DNA of 64,000 bases, taken from assembly GCF_003458715.1 (NCBI RefSeq), contig NZ_QRVI01000002.1, positions 65,049 to 129,048 of the forward strand, in the 5' to 3' direction. The stretch comes from Eubacterium sp. AF22-8LB (GTDB lineage Bacteria > Bacillota_I > Bacilli_A > Erysipelotrichales > Erysipelotrichaceae). Shown piece after piece: positions 1 through 9,259 of the stretch (its first letter is position 1; each line of letters starts with the position of its first letter). The position numbers and the translations under genes were made by a program. A model generated the notes under the pieces. It worked only from the letters and a program-made list of their open reading frames with translations, had not been told where the DNA came from and ran no database searches.

Positions 1-42
1 TCAGTTCTCTAAACGTTAGTATTTTACTTGCTAAGAGAACGC

Positions 43-70
43 AAAAGCCTTTATATAAAGGCTTTTTTCT
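43..70 (+). terminator. intrinsic terminator
   Basis: A 10-bp stem (AAAAGCCTTT pairing with AAAGGCTTTT) is followed by a T-rich run. It would end a plus-strand transcript entering from the left edge of the window. Confidence 0.7.
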
Positions 71-98
71 TTTGCCTAATTGCTATAAAATCGTATGC

Positions 99-131
99 GT
101 AGGACACAAGTAGGACACATGTAGGCCACAC
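99..131. repeat. three tandem 11-bp direct repeats
   Basis: Three consecutive units read GTAGGACACAA, GTAGGACACAT and GTAGGCCACAC. Short direct repeats beside the 3' end of a tyrosine integrase resemble the arm-type binding sites recognised by the N-terminal domain of Tn916-type integrases (established for that family). Here they sit just downstream of an integrase remnant, so I infer they mark the end of an old integrated element. Confidence 0.55.
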
Positions 132-149
132 AAAGATTTAAACTAAAAA

Positions 150-172
150 CCTCGAAGAATATCACTTCGAGG
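150..172 (-). terminator. terminator of the integrase remnant
   Basis: On the minus strand CCTCGAAG and CTTCGAGG form an 8-bp stem followed by a T run. It lies 8 bases past the stop codon of the integrase fragment. Confidence 0.75.
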
Positions 173-179
173 CCATTTT

Positions 180-371
180 TTATATTTTGTTGATCGTATC
201 CAATAATATTTGATAATCCATGTGAGTATATACTTTTACAGTCAAGCTCATTGCACCTTTATGGCCAACAATCTTCTTGATTGTAGTTGGATTCACATCC
301 GCTTTTGTCAGTAATGATATACAAGTATGTCTTGTATCATGTGGAGTGTGCTTCATGTTTAATCGTTTCAT
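180..371 (-). pseudogene. tyrosine recombinase/integrase, C-terminal fragment
   Basis: The 63 codons cover only the end of the catalytic domain of a phage/ICE-type tyrosine integrase. Visible are the HDTRHT box (HxxR), the VGH motif (second His) and the YTHMD segment carrying the tyrosine nucleophile. Typical integrases are about 370-400 residues, so the N-terminal arm-binding and core-binding domains and the first catalytic Arg are gone. Its apparent start lies inside the truncated ATPase reading frame at 337-489, so the two pieces were joined by a deletion. It cannot be functional alone. Confidence 0.85.
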
Positions 372-489
372 ACTTCTGCATCAGTATTGACTTACCCGAT
401 TTTCTGATACCGGTAATAACTTTTATATAAGGCGTATCCTTCAGATCCTTTATTCGATTCAGGTATTCAGTTCTTTCAATGGTTTTCAT
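337..489 (-). pseudogene. DUF4143-type AAA ATPase, N-terminal fragment
   Basis: Fifty codons starting MKTIERTEYL contain an intact Walker A loop (GIRKSGKS, residues about 27-34). This is the usual start of the roughly 400-residue ATP-binding proteins with a DUF4143 domain. The frame runs into the integrase remnant and stops after about 45 native residues. The promoter-proximal part, including a perfect inverted repeat at 497-535, is retained. A C-terminal fragment of the same family is present at 31556-31816. Confidence 0.75.
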
Positions 490-496
490 ATTGCCT

Positions 497-535
497 CACT
501 TTCAAAAAATGAAATTTTTTAAACTTTTGAAAGTG
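497..535. promoter_or_regulatory. 11-bp perfect inverted repeat upstream of the ATPase fragment
   Basis: CACTTTCAAAA and TTTTGAAAGTG flank a 17-base A/T spacer, between the divergent ATPase remnant and the RpiR gene. It could be an operator or a hairpin in the ATPase leader; nothing in the sequence decides. Confidence 0.45.
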
Positions 536-571
536 AATAGTATGCTTTTATTAATTTTTTTCTTTATATTT

Positions 572-583
572 TAAGAATTCTTA
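572..583. promoter_or_regulatory. palindrome upstream of the RpiR regulator
   Basis: TAAGAATTCTTA is a perfect 12-bp palindrome 31 bases before the RpiR start codon. It is a candidate autoregulatory site; I did not find the same sequence before the glucosidase gene. Confidence 0.3.
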
Positions 584-614
584 GATATGATTGGAATAGT
601 TGGAGGTGTATAAC

Positions 615-1472
615 ATGAAATTGGAAAAAAGGATAGAACTTTGTGATTCTATGACACCGCTAGAGTCTGAAATCGCATCTTATATTTTAAATAATAAAGA
701 TGAGATTACGAAACTAAAAATTCAAGAATTAGCTGATATACTTTTTATATCAAAATCTGCGATTCATCGTTTTGTGAAAAAGATAGGTTTTAATGGATTC
801 AATGATTTAAAAGTGAGTATCGCAAAAGAAAATGCTGATTTATTAGAAAACAATTCATATATCAATGTGAATTATCCATTTCAGGCAAAGGATAATCCAA
901 GACAGATAGCTTTTAAGCTTTTAGAACTTTATGAGAAGGCTATTAAAGATACATTTGAATATGTTGATTTAGACCAAATCAAAGCAGTTTCACAATTAAT
1001 AGATTCGGCAGATGTAATTGATGTTTATACTCATGCCCATAATTCAAATATTGCAGAAAACTTTCAAGATAAAATGTTGACTATTGGAAGAAGTGTAAAC
1101 TGTCCAAGTAGCTTTTATAATCAAAGATTAACTGTATTGGCTTCGGACCAAAAACACGTAGCGATTATTCTATCTTATTCGGGAAAGGCTACATTTATAT
1201 TGCCAATTGTAAAAAAATTATATGAAAAAGGTGTGAAAGTTATACAAATTGGAAAAGCAGGAAGTAATTATTATTCTCAATATGTGACATATCATTTATC
1301 TATTAGTGATTCTGAAAATAATCGAGATAGGATGTCTCAGTTTTCAAGTCATATAGCTATGCAATACATTATGGATGTTTTGTATGGTTGTATTTATAAT
1401 GTGAGAAGAAAAAAGAATACAAAATATATTTATGATTCGATTGATTATATGGATGATCGACCAAAGGATTAA
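615..1472 (+). CDS. RpiR-family sugar-phosphate-sensing regulator
   Basis: A 285-residue protein with an N-terminal RpiR helix-turn-helix (roughly residues 35-70, containing SKSAIHRFVKKIGF) and a C-terminal SIS domain (about 125-250) that in this family binds phosphorylated sugars. The start chosen is the ATG at 615, 6 bases after TGGAGGTG; an upstream in-frame codon overlaps that ribosome binding site. It sits directly ahead of the glucosidase-epimerase-PTS genes and is separated from them by a terminator, so it most likely controls that operon. Whether it activates or represses cannot be read from the sequence. Confidence 0.88.
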   Translation: MKLEKRIELCDSMTPLESEIASYILNNKDEITKLKIQELADILFISKSAIHRFVKKIGFNGFNDLKVSIAKENADLLENNSYINVNYPFQAKDNPRQIAFKLLELYEKAIKDTFEYVDLDQIKAVSQLIDSADVIDVYTHAHNSNIAENFQDKMLTIGRSVNCPSSFYNQRLTVLASDQKHVAIILSYSGKATFILPIVKKLYEKGVKVIQIGKAGSNYYSQYVTYHLSISDSENNRDRMSQFSSHIAMQYIMDVLYGCIYNVRRKKNTKYIYDSIDYMDDRPKD

Positions 1473-1511
1473 AAAGATTCAAAAAGTTTCAGATTTTTTT
1501 GAATCTTTTTT
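1471..1511 (+). terminator. terminator between rpiR-like gene and PTS operon
   Basis: AAAAAGATTCAAAAA pairs with TTTTTGAATCTTTTT across a short loop, overlapping the stop codon region. It separates the regulator transcript from the operon, implying a second promoter at about 1512-1600. Confidence 0.75.
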
Positions 1512-1607
1512 ATTTTGTGTAGAAAAAACTATCTTCGATTCTTGGGCATATTGAATAACAACTGGATAAAAAGTAAATTAAAGCTACCAAATAGAAAAGG
1601 AGAAAAT

Positions 1608-3002
1608 ATGATGAAAAAAGGATTGAAAATTGTTACGATTGGTGGCGGAAGCAGTTATACACCTGAATTGATGGAAGGTTTCATTAAACGTTATAATGAA
1701 CTTCCAATTAAGGAAATTTGGCTTGTCGATATTGAACAAGGAAAAGAAAAAGTAAATATTGATGCTAAAATGTCACAACGTATGTGGGATGCAGCAGGCT
1801 ATGATGTAAAAGTGCATGTAACCTTTGATCGTAAAGAGGCATTAAAAGATGCGGATTTTGTTACAACACAATTTAGAGTGGGCTTATTGGAAGCCAGAAT
1901 TAAAGATGAGAGAATTCCTTTGTCTTATGGAATGTTAGGCCAAGAAACAAATGGAGCTGGTGGAATCTTTAAAGCGTTTAGAACTATTCCTGTAATTCTT
2001 GATATTGTAGAGGATATGAAAGAATTATGTCCAAATGCATGGTTAATTAATTTTACAAATCCAAGTGGAATGGTAACGGAAGCGGTTATTAAATACGGGA
2101 AGTGGGATCGTTGTATCGGTTTATGTAATGTTCCAACGATTGCTATGATGAAAGAGCCTATTGCATTAAATGTAGATCCAAATGAGTTGATTTATCAATT
2201 CGTAGGATTAAATCACTTTCATTGGCACAAAGTATATGATAAAGATGGAAATGAATTAACAAGTAAAGTAATTGATGCTATGTTGGATGGAAAAGATGTT
2301 GGTCTTCCAGCAAACATCAATAACGTTCCTTTCTTTGGAGAACAAATCAGAGAAATGAATATGATTCCTTGTGGATACCATAGATATTATTATCGTCAAC
2401 AAGAAATGTTAGAGCATAGTTTGATGGAATATGAAACAATTGGTACTCGTGGTCAACAAGTAAAAGAAACAGAAAATAAATTGTTTGAATTATATAAAAA
2501 TCCGAATTTAGATCATAAACCAGAAGAGTTATCAAAACGTGGTGGAGCTTATTACAGCGATGCAGCGTGTGAATGTATCAATGCGATTTACAACAATAAA
2601 CAGACTCATATGGTTGTCAGCACAAAAAATAGAGGAGCAATTCCAGAATTGCCTGAAGATTCAATTGTTGAAGTAAGCTGCTATATTGGGGTAAAAGGAG
2701 CAATGCCTGTTGCTTGGGGAAAATTACCAAGTGCACAAAGAGGATGGCTTCAATGTATGAAGGCAATGGAAGAATGTACAATCGAAGCTGCAGTTACAGG
2801 TAATTATGGATTGGCACTTGAAGCATTTACATTAAATGAATTGATTCCATCGGGAGAAAATGCAAAACGTGTTTTAGATGAATTGTTGATTGCACATAAG
2901 AATTATTTACCACAATTTAAGTCTACAATTGAAAAATTAGAAAAAGAAAATATAACAATCAAAGATTCAGTAGTGAACGAGATTATTGCTCATGAGCGTT
3001 AA
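1608..3002 (+). CDS. 6-phospho-beta-glucosidase, glycoside hydrolase family 4
   Basis: The 464-residue product has the GH4 fold: an N-terminal NAD-binding loop (GGGSSYTPE, about 12-20), the NFTNPSG segment (148-154), a metal-ligand CNVP motif (173-176) and GLNHFHW (about 200-206). GH4 enzymes hydrolyse phosphorylated glycosides through an NAD+/Mn2+ redox-elimination route. In this family CNVP is associated with 6-phospho-beta-glucosidases and CDMP with the alpha enzymes, so beta-glucosides are the likely substrates. Start at 1608 follows AAGGAG with a 5-base gap; the ATG at 1611 is an equal alternative. It overlaps the epimerase gene by 11 bases. Confidence 0.9.
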   Translation: MMKKGLKIVTIGGGSSYTPELMEGFIKRYNELPIKEIWLVDIEQGKEKVNIDAKMSQRMWDAAGYDVKVHVTFDRKEALKDADFVTTQFRVGLLEARIKDERIPLSYGMLGQETNGAGGIFKAFRTIPVILDIVEDMKELCPNAWLINFTNPSGMVTEAVIKYGKWDRCIGLCNVPTIAMMKEPIALNVDPNELIYQFVGLNHFHWHKVYDKDGNELTSKVIDAMLDGKDVGLPANINNVPFFGEQIREMNMIPCGYHRYYYRQQEMLEHSLMEYETIGTRGQQVKETENKLFELYKNPNLDHKPEELSKRGGAYYSDAACECINAIYNNKQTHMVVSTKNRGAIPELPEDSIVEVSCYIGVKGAMPVAWGKLPSAQRGWLQCMKAMEECTIEAAVTGNYGLALEAFTLNELIPSGENAKRVLDELLIAHKNYLPQFKSTIEKLEKENITIKDSVVNEIIAHER

Positions 3003-4023
3003 AAAAGAAATATTTGGAATACATCCATCGGGCAAAGAAGTTTACAAGTTTGAAATCGTAAATAAGCAAGGTATGAAAGCCGTAATCACTAATTTTGGTG
3101 CTATTCTAATATCCTTGTTTGTTAAAGATAAAAAGGGTAATTTTCAGGATGTAGTATTGGGATATGACTCATTAGAAGAATATCTGGATAATCATCCAAT
3201 GTTTGGGGCAACGGTAGGTCGCAATGTGAATCGTATATCGAATGCAAAATTTGAATTGGATGGCAAAACATATTTATTAGATAAGAATAGAGGAAACCAT
3301 AATATCCATAGTGATAAAGAGCATGGGTTTCATAAAGTGATTTGGGATTATGAAATCACTGGTGACAATTCTGTATGTTTATCTTATTTCAGTTGTGATA
3401 TGGAGCAAGGCTTTCCAGGCGAAGTCTATATAAAGATGACATATACATTGACAGAGACAAATGGATTGATATTGTCATACTTTGCGACATCAAATAAAAG
3501 AACGGTTTTAAACGTTACGAATCATACATATTTTAATTTGGGAGAAAATATATTTTCTACAGAGTTCTGTATTCATGCGAAATCATTTACGCCTGTTGAT
3601 GAAGATATAATTCCAACTGGTGAAATTAGAGAAGTAAAAAATACACCAATGGATTTAACAAAGTATTCATTTATTAAAGATAGATTAAATTCAAATTATC
3701 ACCAACTACAAATTGAAAAAGGGTATGACCATAACTATGTACTTGATCATCCTCATACGGGATTTCGATTAATTGCTCAAACTAGAAATATGAAAAGTGG
3801 AATACACATGGATGTGTACTCGGATATGCCAGGAATGCAGTTTTATACATCAAATTCATTAAAAAATACAATAGGTAAAAATGGAGTTGTTTATAAAAAG
3901 TATGATGCATTTTGTATGGAACCGGATTATTTTCCAAATGCTATTAACACAAAAGGTTTTGAAAAACCAATCTTTGATTCAAATAAAAATTTTATTTCAA
4001 CGACAATGTATCAGTTTTATTAG
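2992..4023 (+). CDS. aldose 1-epimerase (mutarotase)
   Basis: A 343-residue GalM-family protein. It shows the family's GATVGRNVNRI region (about 72-82), the NVTNHTYFNLGE segment with the catalytic His, and the late EPDYFPNAIN motif with the catalytic Glu region. It interconverts alpha and beta anomers of the sugar released by the preceding hydrolase. The ATG overlaps the end of the glucosidase gene, implying translational coupling. It would act in the cytosol on glucose or glucose-6-phosphate anomers; which one is not determined. Confidence 0.88.
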   Translation: MSVKKEIFGIHPSGKEVYKFEIVNKQGMKAVITNFGAILISLFVKDKKGNFQDVVLGYDSLEEYLDNHPMFGATVGRNVNRISNAKFELDGKTYLLDKNRGNHNIHSDKEHGFHKVIWDYEITGDNSVCLSYFSCDMEQGFPGEVYIKMTYTLTETNGLILSYFATSNKRTVLNVTNHTYFNLGENIFSTEFCIHAKSFTPVDEDIIPTGEIREVKNTPMDLTKYSFIKDRLNSNYHQLQIEKGYDHNYVLDHPHTGFRLIAQTRNMKSGIHMDVYSDMPGMQFYTSNSLKNTIGKNGVVYKKYDAFCMEPDYFPNAINTKGFEKPIFDSNKNFISTTMYQFY

Positions 4024-4037
4024 GAGGAAAATGAAAT

Positions 4038-5645
4038 ATGAATAAGTCTAAAGAGACTGGAAAGTTTTTTGCTACGATCCAGCAGGTAGGAAAGTCTTTC
4101 TTTTTACCAGTATCCGTTTTACCAATCGCAGGCCTTTTATTAGGGTTAGGTTCTTCGTTTACAAATCAAACAACGATTGAGACATATCATTTAACAGGAT
4201 TATTAGGATCAGGAACTGTATTAAATGGTTTATTGACAATTATGTCTCAGGTAGGTACAGCGATTTTTGGAAATTTACCTTTGATTTTTGCATTAGCAGT
4301 TGCATTAGGTATGGCAAGAAAAGAAAAGGCAGTTGCAGTTTTATCATCTGGAATTGCGTTTATTGTAATGCACACATCTATTAATGCGATGCTAAAGATT
4401 TCTGGTTATATTCTTCCAGATGGAAGTCAGGCAGATTTTGTTTTGCAAGGACAATTGTCTAGTGTACTAGGAATTACATCATTAGAAATGGGTGTGTTTG
4501 GAGGAATTATTGTAGGATTAGGAGTTGCAGCATTACATAATAAGTTCTACAAACAAGAATTGCCTATGGCATTATCATTCTTTTCAGGAGTTCGATTTGT
4601 ACCAATCATCAGTACTATTGTGTATATTTTTGTAGGAATTCTTTGCTTCTTTGTATGGCCATTTGTACAAAGTGGAATCTTTACATTAGGTAATTTAGTA
4701 ACAGCTTCTGGATATGCAGGAACATTTATTTTTGGATTCCTTGAACGTGCATTGATTCCATTTGGCCTTCACCATGTATTCTATATCCCATTTTGGCAGA
4801 CAGCACTTGGTGGAACGGCAACTATTGATGGAGTTGTAGTTGCAGGTGCACAAAATATCTTCTTTGCAGAATTGGCATCACCTAATACGGTACGCTTTAG
4901 CGTAGATGCATGTCGTTTTATGACTGGTAAATATTCGTTTATGATGGCAGGATTACCAGCAGCCGCATATGCTATGTATAAATGTGCTAGACCTGAAAAT
5001 AAAAAAGTAGTAGCCGGTTTATTATTTTCAGCAGGTTTAACTTCATTCTTAACAGGTATTACAGAACCTATTGAATTTACATTCTTATTTATTGCTCCAG
5101 GACTATTTGTTTTACACTGTGGTTTAGCAGGTTTATCATTCTTGTTATGTCATCTGTTGAATATTTGTATTGGAACAACTTTCTCATGTGGTTTGATTGA
5201 TTTTACACTTTATGGATTGCTTCAAGGACCAACAAAAACAAATTGGCCAATGATGTTAGTTTTATTTGTAATCTACGCAATTGGATACTATTTAATCTTC
5301 TCATTCTTGATTAAGAAATTTAATATTATGACCCCAGGACGTGAAGAAAATTCAACAAATATTAAGTTGTATACGAAAGAGGATTTGAAAAATAAAAATA
5401 ACACGAAATCAGAATTAATTCTAGAAGGTGTAGGTGGAGTTGATAATTTAGTGGATATTGATGCTTGTGCAACTCGACTTCGCTTAACTGTTGTAGATGA
5501 AAGTTTAGTGAATGAAGAATTGTTAAAAGAATCAGGATCAAAAGGGTTAATTAAAAAGGGTAAAGGAATTCAAATCATTTATGGTCCACAGGTAACAGTT
5601 ATAAAAAGTGATTTTGAAGAATATGTAGAGAAAGTGAGTCAATAA
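4038..5645 (+). CDS. PTS glucoside transporter, fused IIC-IIB
   Basis: This 535-residue protein has an N-terminal glucose-superfamily EIIC membrane domain (about 1-420, multiple hydrophobic segments, with GITEPIEFTF typical of the substrate region) and a C-terminal EIIB domain whose DACATRLRL motif holds the phospho-accepting Cys477. It imports a sugar while phosphorylating it. A strong TAGGAGG lies before the ATG. Together with the GH4 enzyme it suggests uptake of a beta-glucoside. The IIA domain is encoded separately, one base downstream. Confidence 0.9.
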   Translation: MNKSKETGKFFATIQQVGKSFFLPVSVLPIAGLLLGLGSSFTNQTTIETYHLTGLLGSGTVLNGLLTIMSQVGTAIFGNLPLIFALAVALGMARKEKAVAVLSSGIAFIVMHTSINAMLKISGYILPDGSQADFVLQGQLSSVLGITSLEMGVFGGIIVGLGVAALHNKFYKQELPMALSFFSGVRFVPIISTIVYIFVGILCFFVWPFVQSGIFTLGNLVTASGYAGTFIFGFLERALIPFGLHHVFYIPFWQTALGGTATIDGVVVAGAQNIFFAELASPNTVRFSVDACRFMTGKYSFMMAGLPAAAYAMYKCARPENKKVVAGLLFSAGLTSFLTGITEPIEFTFLFIAPGLFVLHCGLAGLSFLLCHLLNICIGTTFSCGLIDFTLYGLLQGPTKTNWPMMLVLFVIYAIGYYLIFSFLIKKFNIMTPGREENSTNIKLYTKEDLKNKNNTKSELILEGVGGVDNLVDIDACATRLRLTVVDESLVNEELLKESGSKGLIKKGKGIQIIYGPQVTVIKSDFEEYVEKVSQ

Positions 5646-6112
5646 TGTTTTTTAGAAAGAAAGTTAATGAGTTAGAAATCTTTAAATGCGCGCAAGGAGA
5701 TATTGTGCCTATTGAAAATGTTCCTGATTCAGTTTTTGCAGACAAATTACTAGGTGATGGAATCACAATTAATCCTAGTAATGGAGAAATTATTTCACCT
5801 ATTGATGGACAAGTTGTTATGATCCAAGATAGCCTTCATGCGATTGGGATTCAATCAGATGATGGTATTGAAATATTGATTCATATTGGATTGGATACAG
5901 TCGAATTAAAAGGCGAAGGATTCGTTAAGAAAGTGAATATAAATGATAGAGTGAATAAAGGTCAGCCTATTGTATATTTCGATAAAGAAATGATTGAAGA
6001 AAAAGGCTATAATACGATTACGATGATGATAGTTGTTAATGATGAGCGTATTTCTAAATTAGAAAAAGGCGATCAATTAGATAAACCTTTAATAAAAGTT
6101 CAATATAAATAA
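5645..6112 (+). CDS. PTS IIA component, glucose (Crr) type
   Basis: The 155-residue protein carries the EIIA-Glc signature EILIHIGLDTVEL with the phospho-accepting His80, and the second conserved His at 65 (DSLHAIG). It passes phosphate from HPr to the IIB domain of the upstream transporter. Its ATG overlaps the last base of that gene's stop codon, so the two are co-translated. It lacks a fused transporter domain and ends the operon at a strong terminator. Confidence 0.92.
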   Translation: MFFRKKVNELEIFKCAQGDIVPIENVPDSVFADKLLGDGITINPSNGEIISPIDGQVVMIQDSLHAIGIQSDDGIEILIHIGLDTVELKGEGFVKKVNINDRVNKGQPIVYFDKEMIEEKGYNTITMMIVVNDERISKLEKGDQLDKPLIKVQYK

Positions 6113-6116
6113 TAAA

Positions 6117-6148
6117 ACTGTAGCGATATGTGAGTCGCTACAGTCTTT
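6117..6148 (+). terminator. terminator of the PTS operon
   Basis: ACTGTAGCGA and TCGCTACAGT form a 10-bp stem with an 8-base loop, followed by CTTTTT, right after the IIA stop codon. Confidence 0.9.
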
Positions 6149-6236
6149 TTGTATATTAAAAAACAAAATATCACAATCCATTTCGAATACTAAAAGGATT
6201 ATCGAAAGTGCAATTAAACTATGAGACTGAGTCCTT

Positions 6237-7091
6237 TTAAATGTGATTTTTCTTAGTGTTCCAAGTACCGATGACTTCATTAACTGTTGATACCGTTACA
6301 AATGCTTCAATATCACTCTCTTGAAGATAATATAGTAATTTTTTATATTCATTTGTAGCCATGATTGTGACAAGCTCTGTATGTTCTGTCTTATCATAAC
6401 CACCTTTTGCGGAATATAAAGTAACACCACGCTTTAATGTGTTCATAATATAATCTTGAATGACTTCATATTCTTTGGATAAGATACAAATCTTCTTTTT
6501 CTTATTAAAACCATCAATAAAATAATCTACAGCTTGACCATTGGCTAGTGTTGCCAATGCACCAACCACTAAAGCACCAATATCATATACAATTAGACTT
6601 GTTGTACAAATGAGTAGACCGACTAATGTACAAGCTTTGCCTAAATCCATATGTGTATATTTATTTACAATTTTCGCGATGATATCCGTTCCACCACTTG
6701 ATGCGTTTACACGGAATAGAATGGTCTGTCCAAAAGCTAAAATTAATATATATGTAGCCATGTCAAAAACAGCATTTTGTGTTAAAGAGATATTATTTGG
6801 ATAGACTCTTTCAAATACAGCCAGAAATAAAGGCAATAATAAAGAGGCATAAATCGTTTTTGCCCCAAATTCCTTTCCAATTAGAACAATACCTAAAATC
6901 AACAATAATGTGTTGATCACAAAGGTAAGGGTAGAAATAGATAAGCTTGTGATTTTAGCTAAAACCATAGCTAAACCGGTAACACTTCCAGTGATAACTT
7001 GACTTGGAATCAAGAAGAAATATATGGCGACACTGATGATAAACATGGCAAGTGTGATAGTCAAAAAGCTTTTTAATGTATTCGTTTTCAT
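6237..7091 (-). CDS. YitT family membrane protein (DUF161/DUF2179)
   Basis: A 284-residue protein with about five hydrophobic segments in the first 200 residues and a soluble C-terminal DUF2179 domain (about 205-280, with KGGYDKTEHTELVTIM). The family is widespread in Bacillota; its transport role is unproven. The start is the ATG at 7091, 6 bases after GGAGG; the upstream in-frame TTG overlaps that site. It is convergent with the PTS operon and stands alone. Confidence 0.85.
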   Translation of the reverse strand: MKTNTLKSFLTITLAMFIISVAIYFFLIPSQVITGSVTGLAMVLAKITSLSISTLTFVINTLLLILGIVLIGKEFGAKTIYASLLLPLFLAVFERVYPNNISLTQNAVFDMATYILILAFGQTILFRVNASSGGTDIIAKIVNKYTHMDLGKACTLVGLLICTTSLIVYDIGALVVGALATLANGQAVDYFIDGFNKKKKICILSKEYEVIQDYIMNTLKRGVTLYSAKGGYDKTEHTELVTIMATNEYKKLLYYLQESDIEAFVTVSTVNEVIGTWNTKKNHI

Positions 7092-7145
7092 TTTCAAAAC
7101 CTCCAACCTTAATTATGCCAAAAAAAGTGCAAAAAAAGAAGAGGA

Positions 7146-8000
7146 TTATCTCTTCTTCGCATCGGTTTTATTAAATTTATCTCTACGCTTTGTAGATTGA
7201 ATGAATAGGCGCTTCATTTCTTGTGTATCTTCTTGTTCTAAAGAATCTCTAAAGTGAGAAATTGAATCGATAAACTGGTTGATTTCATCTAATAAGATAT
7301 CTTTATTCATAATGAAGAGTTCAGTCCATAAATCTTCATTGATTTTCGCAATACGCGTTAAATCTCTAAAACTATCTCCTGTATATTCAACAAGATGAGC
7401 ATTATCATGCGTATTCATTAAGGATACCGCAATGACATGGGTCAACTGAGATAAGAATCCAATCATTTTATCATGCTCTTCAATAGATAGAGTACAGATT
7501 CTACCAAATTCCATTTTAGTAGCTAAGTCTTTTACGGCTTCAATTGTTTCCTTTTTATTCTTTTGAGTTGGAACAAGAATAAAGTTAGAACCCTTAAAAA
7601 TTGACTCATCACTAAATTCAATACCACGAGATTCTCTACCACACATGGGGTGAATACTCAATAATTCAAGATCTTTGCGTAATACATCTTGAATGGGTTT
7701 AACAATATTTGTCTTAACACCACTGATGTCCATTAATAATGAATGTTTAGGAATATCATTCTGATAGACTTCGATCCAAGGAAGAATCTTAGTAGGATAT
7801 AGACAGAAAATAAATGTATCACACTTAGAAATGACATCTAAGGGATTTGTGCTTCCATCTACAATAATATTTAATTCTTTGGCTTTATCGATTGTTTGCT
7901 CAGAAACATCAATACCATAAACATTGTAGTTTAGGTGTGTTAGTTTCTTTGCAAAGCTTGCTCCCATTAATCCAAGTCCGATAATCGCAATGTTTGTCAT
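7146..8000 (-). CDS. tyrA: prephenate dehydrogenase
   Basis: A 284-residue NAD(P)-dependent dehydrogenase that oxidatively decarboxylates prephenate to 4-hydroxyphenylpyruvate for tyrosine synthesis. The Rossmann loop GLGLMGAS is at residues 8-15, and the IHPMCGRES stretch near residue 110 is the prephenate-binding His region of TyrA. There is no fused chorismate mutase or ACT domain, so feedback control by tyrosine through an ACT domain is not expected. Its ATG overlaps the last codons of aroA (ATGA type), placing it last in the aro operon. Confidence 0.88.
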   Translation of the reverse strand: MTNIAIIGLGLMGASFAKKLTHLNYNVYGIDVSEQTIDKAKELNIIVDGSTNPLDVISKCDTFIFCLYPTKILPWIEVYQNDIPKHSLLMDISGVKTNIVKPIQDVLRKDLELLSIHPMCGRESRGIEFSDESIFKGSNFILVPTQKNKKETIEAVKDLATKMEFGRICTLSIEEHDKMIGFLSQLTHVIAVSLMNTHDNAHLVEYTGDSFRDLTRIAKINEDLWTELFIMNKDILLDEINQFIDSISHFRDSLEQEDTQEMKRLFIQSTKRRDKFNKTDAKKR

Positions 8001-9259
8001 AGAATCTCAACCTTTCCGCCTAAGCTTTGAATATCTTCAAAGAAAGTAGGATAACTCTTTGTGATGGCTTGGGCATCATCAATAATACATTCTGCATCAG
8101 CACATAATCCAAAAACGGTCATTGCCATAACAATGCGGTGATCGTTATGTCCAAAGATTTCTACTGTACTATCTGATTTATAGTGTTCTTTACCGTGAAT
8201 TTGAATCGAATCAAATGTAGAAGTAATATCCACACCCCATTTTTTTAGTTCAGTTTCCATAGCTTCAATGCGATCACTTTCTTTCATGCGTAAACGAGCT
8301 GCATTCACAATGTTTGTTTCACCATTTGTGAAACTGGCCAAGACACATAAGATTGGACCTAAATCTGGACAGTTGGATAAATCAATGGTTTGTGGTATTG
8401 GCTGTTTTTTGGTGAATGTGATCGTGTCCTCTTTACTTGTATAACTAGGAATACAATCTAGAATTGTCTTGTCTCCTTGTTTACTTGACATGTCCATGTT
8501 GGAACACGAAAGAGTATTGTTTAAAGTGCCTAATACTGCAAAGAAGGCAAGCTGAGAAAAGTCTCCTTCTACAGAAACATCTTGTGCTTTATAGTGTTGG
8601 TTTCCTTTGATTAAATAAGAGTTTGAACTAGTTTCAATGATTTCAATGCCAAATTTAGCTAGCATTTGAATCGTTAAATTTACATAGCTCTTCGATTCAT
8701 AAGGTTCAGTAATTGTAAGTGTACTATCTTGATTTAATAATGGAAGTACAAACATGAAGCCGGTAATAAACTGACTTGAAATATCTCCTTGTACAACATA
8801 GTCTTTTGCTTGTAGATTTCCACGTACAATGATTTCTTTATTGGATTGATTAAATTCAATATTTTGTTCTTTAAATTCATTCGCATATACATCCATAGGT
8901 CTTTGAAGCAATCTTCCTTGACCTAAAAATTTAACTTTGGCATTTGTACATGCAGCAAGTGGAATCAAGAAACGCAAAGTAGAACCAGATTCATTGGCAT
9001 TACATGTAATATTTCCTTCTTGTTTAAAGAGATTTGTGCCGATTACTTCATATGTAGTTTCATCCAATTGTTTGATTTTGGCACCCAAGGCCTTCATGCA
9101 GCCAACGGTTGCCTCAATATCCTTTGAGTTTGTGACATTAGAAACAATACTTGTACCATCACTAAGTGAGGCGCAAATTAAAGCTCTATGCGCCATCGAT
9201 TTGGATGCAGGTATTTTTATGTTTCCACTTACTTTACTTGGTGTTACTTTTACTTTCAT
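7997..9259 (-). CDS. aroA: 3-phosphoshikimate 1-carboxyvinyltransferase (EPSP synthase)
   Basis: The 420-residue protein makes EPSP from shikimate-3-phosphate and PEP. Family landmarks seen are PASKSMAHRALI near the N terminus (residues about 18-29), ANESGSTLRFL around 88-98 (the NxGTxxR-like PEP loop, here with Ser for Gly), and SSQFITGFMFVLP. The third gene of the operon, it overlaps both aroC and tyrA by four bases, indicating tight translational coupling. The NESGST loop is a class-II-like variant found in many Gram-positives. Confidence 0.93.
   Translation of the reverse strand: MKVKVTPSKVSGNIKIPASKSMAHRALICASLSDGTSIVSNVTNSKDIEATVGCMKALGAKIKQLDETTYEVIGTNLFKQEGNITCNANESGSTLRFLIPLAACTNAKVKFLGQGRLLQRPMDVYANEFKEQNIEFNQSNKEIIVRGNLQAKDYVVQGDISSQFITGFMFVLPLLNQDSTLTITEPYESKSYVNLTIQMLAKFGIEIIETSSNSYLIKGNQHYKAQDVSVEGDFSQLAFFAVLGTLNNTLSCSNMDMSSKQGDKTILDCIPSYTSKEDTITFTKKQPIPQTIDLSNCPDLGPILCVLASFTNGETNIVNAARLRMKESDRIEAMETELKKWGVDITSTFDSIQIHGKEHYKSDSTVEIFGHNDHRIVMAMTVFGLCADAECIIDDAQAITKSYPTFFEDIQSLGGKVEIL

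Noticed and set aside
99..131. CRISPR-like repeats
   Set aside because: The three 11-bp units are contiguous, without spacers, and no cas genes occur in the window.
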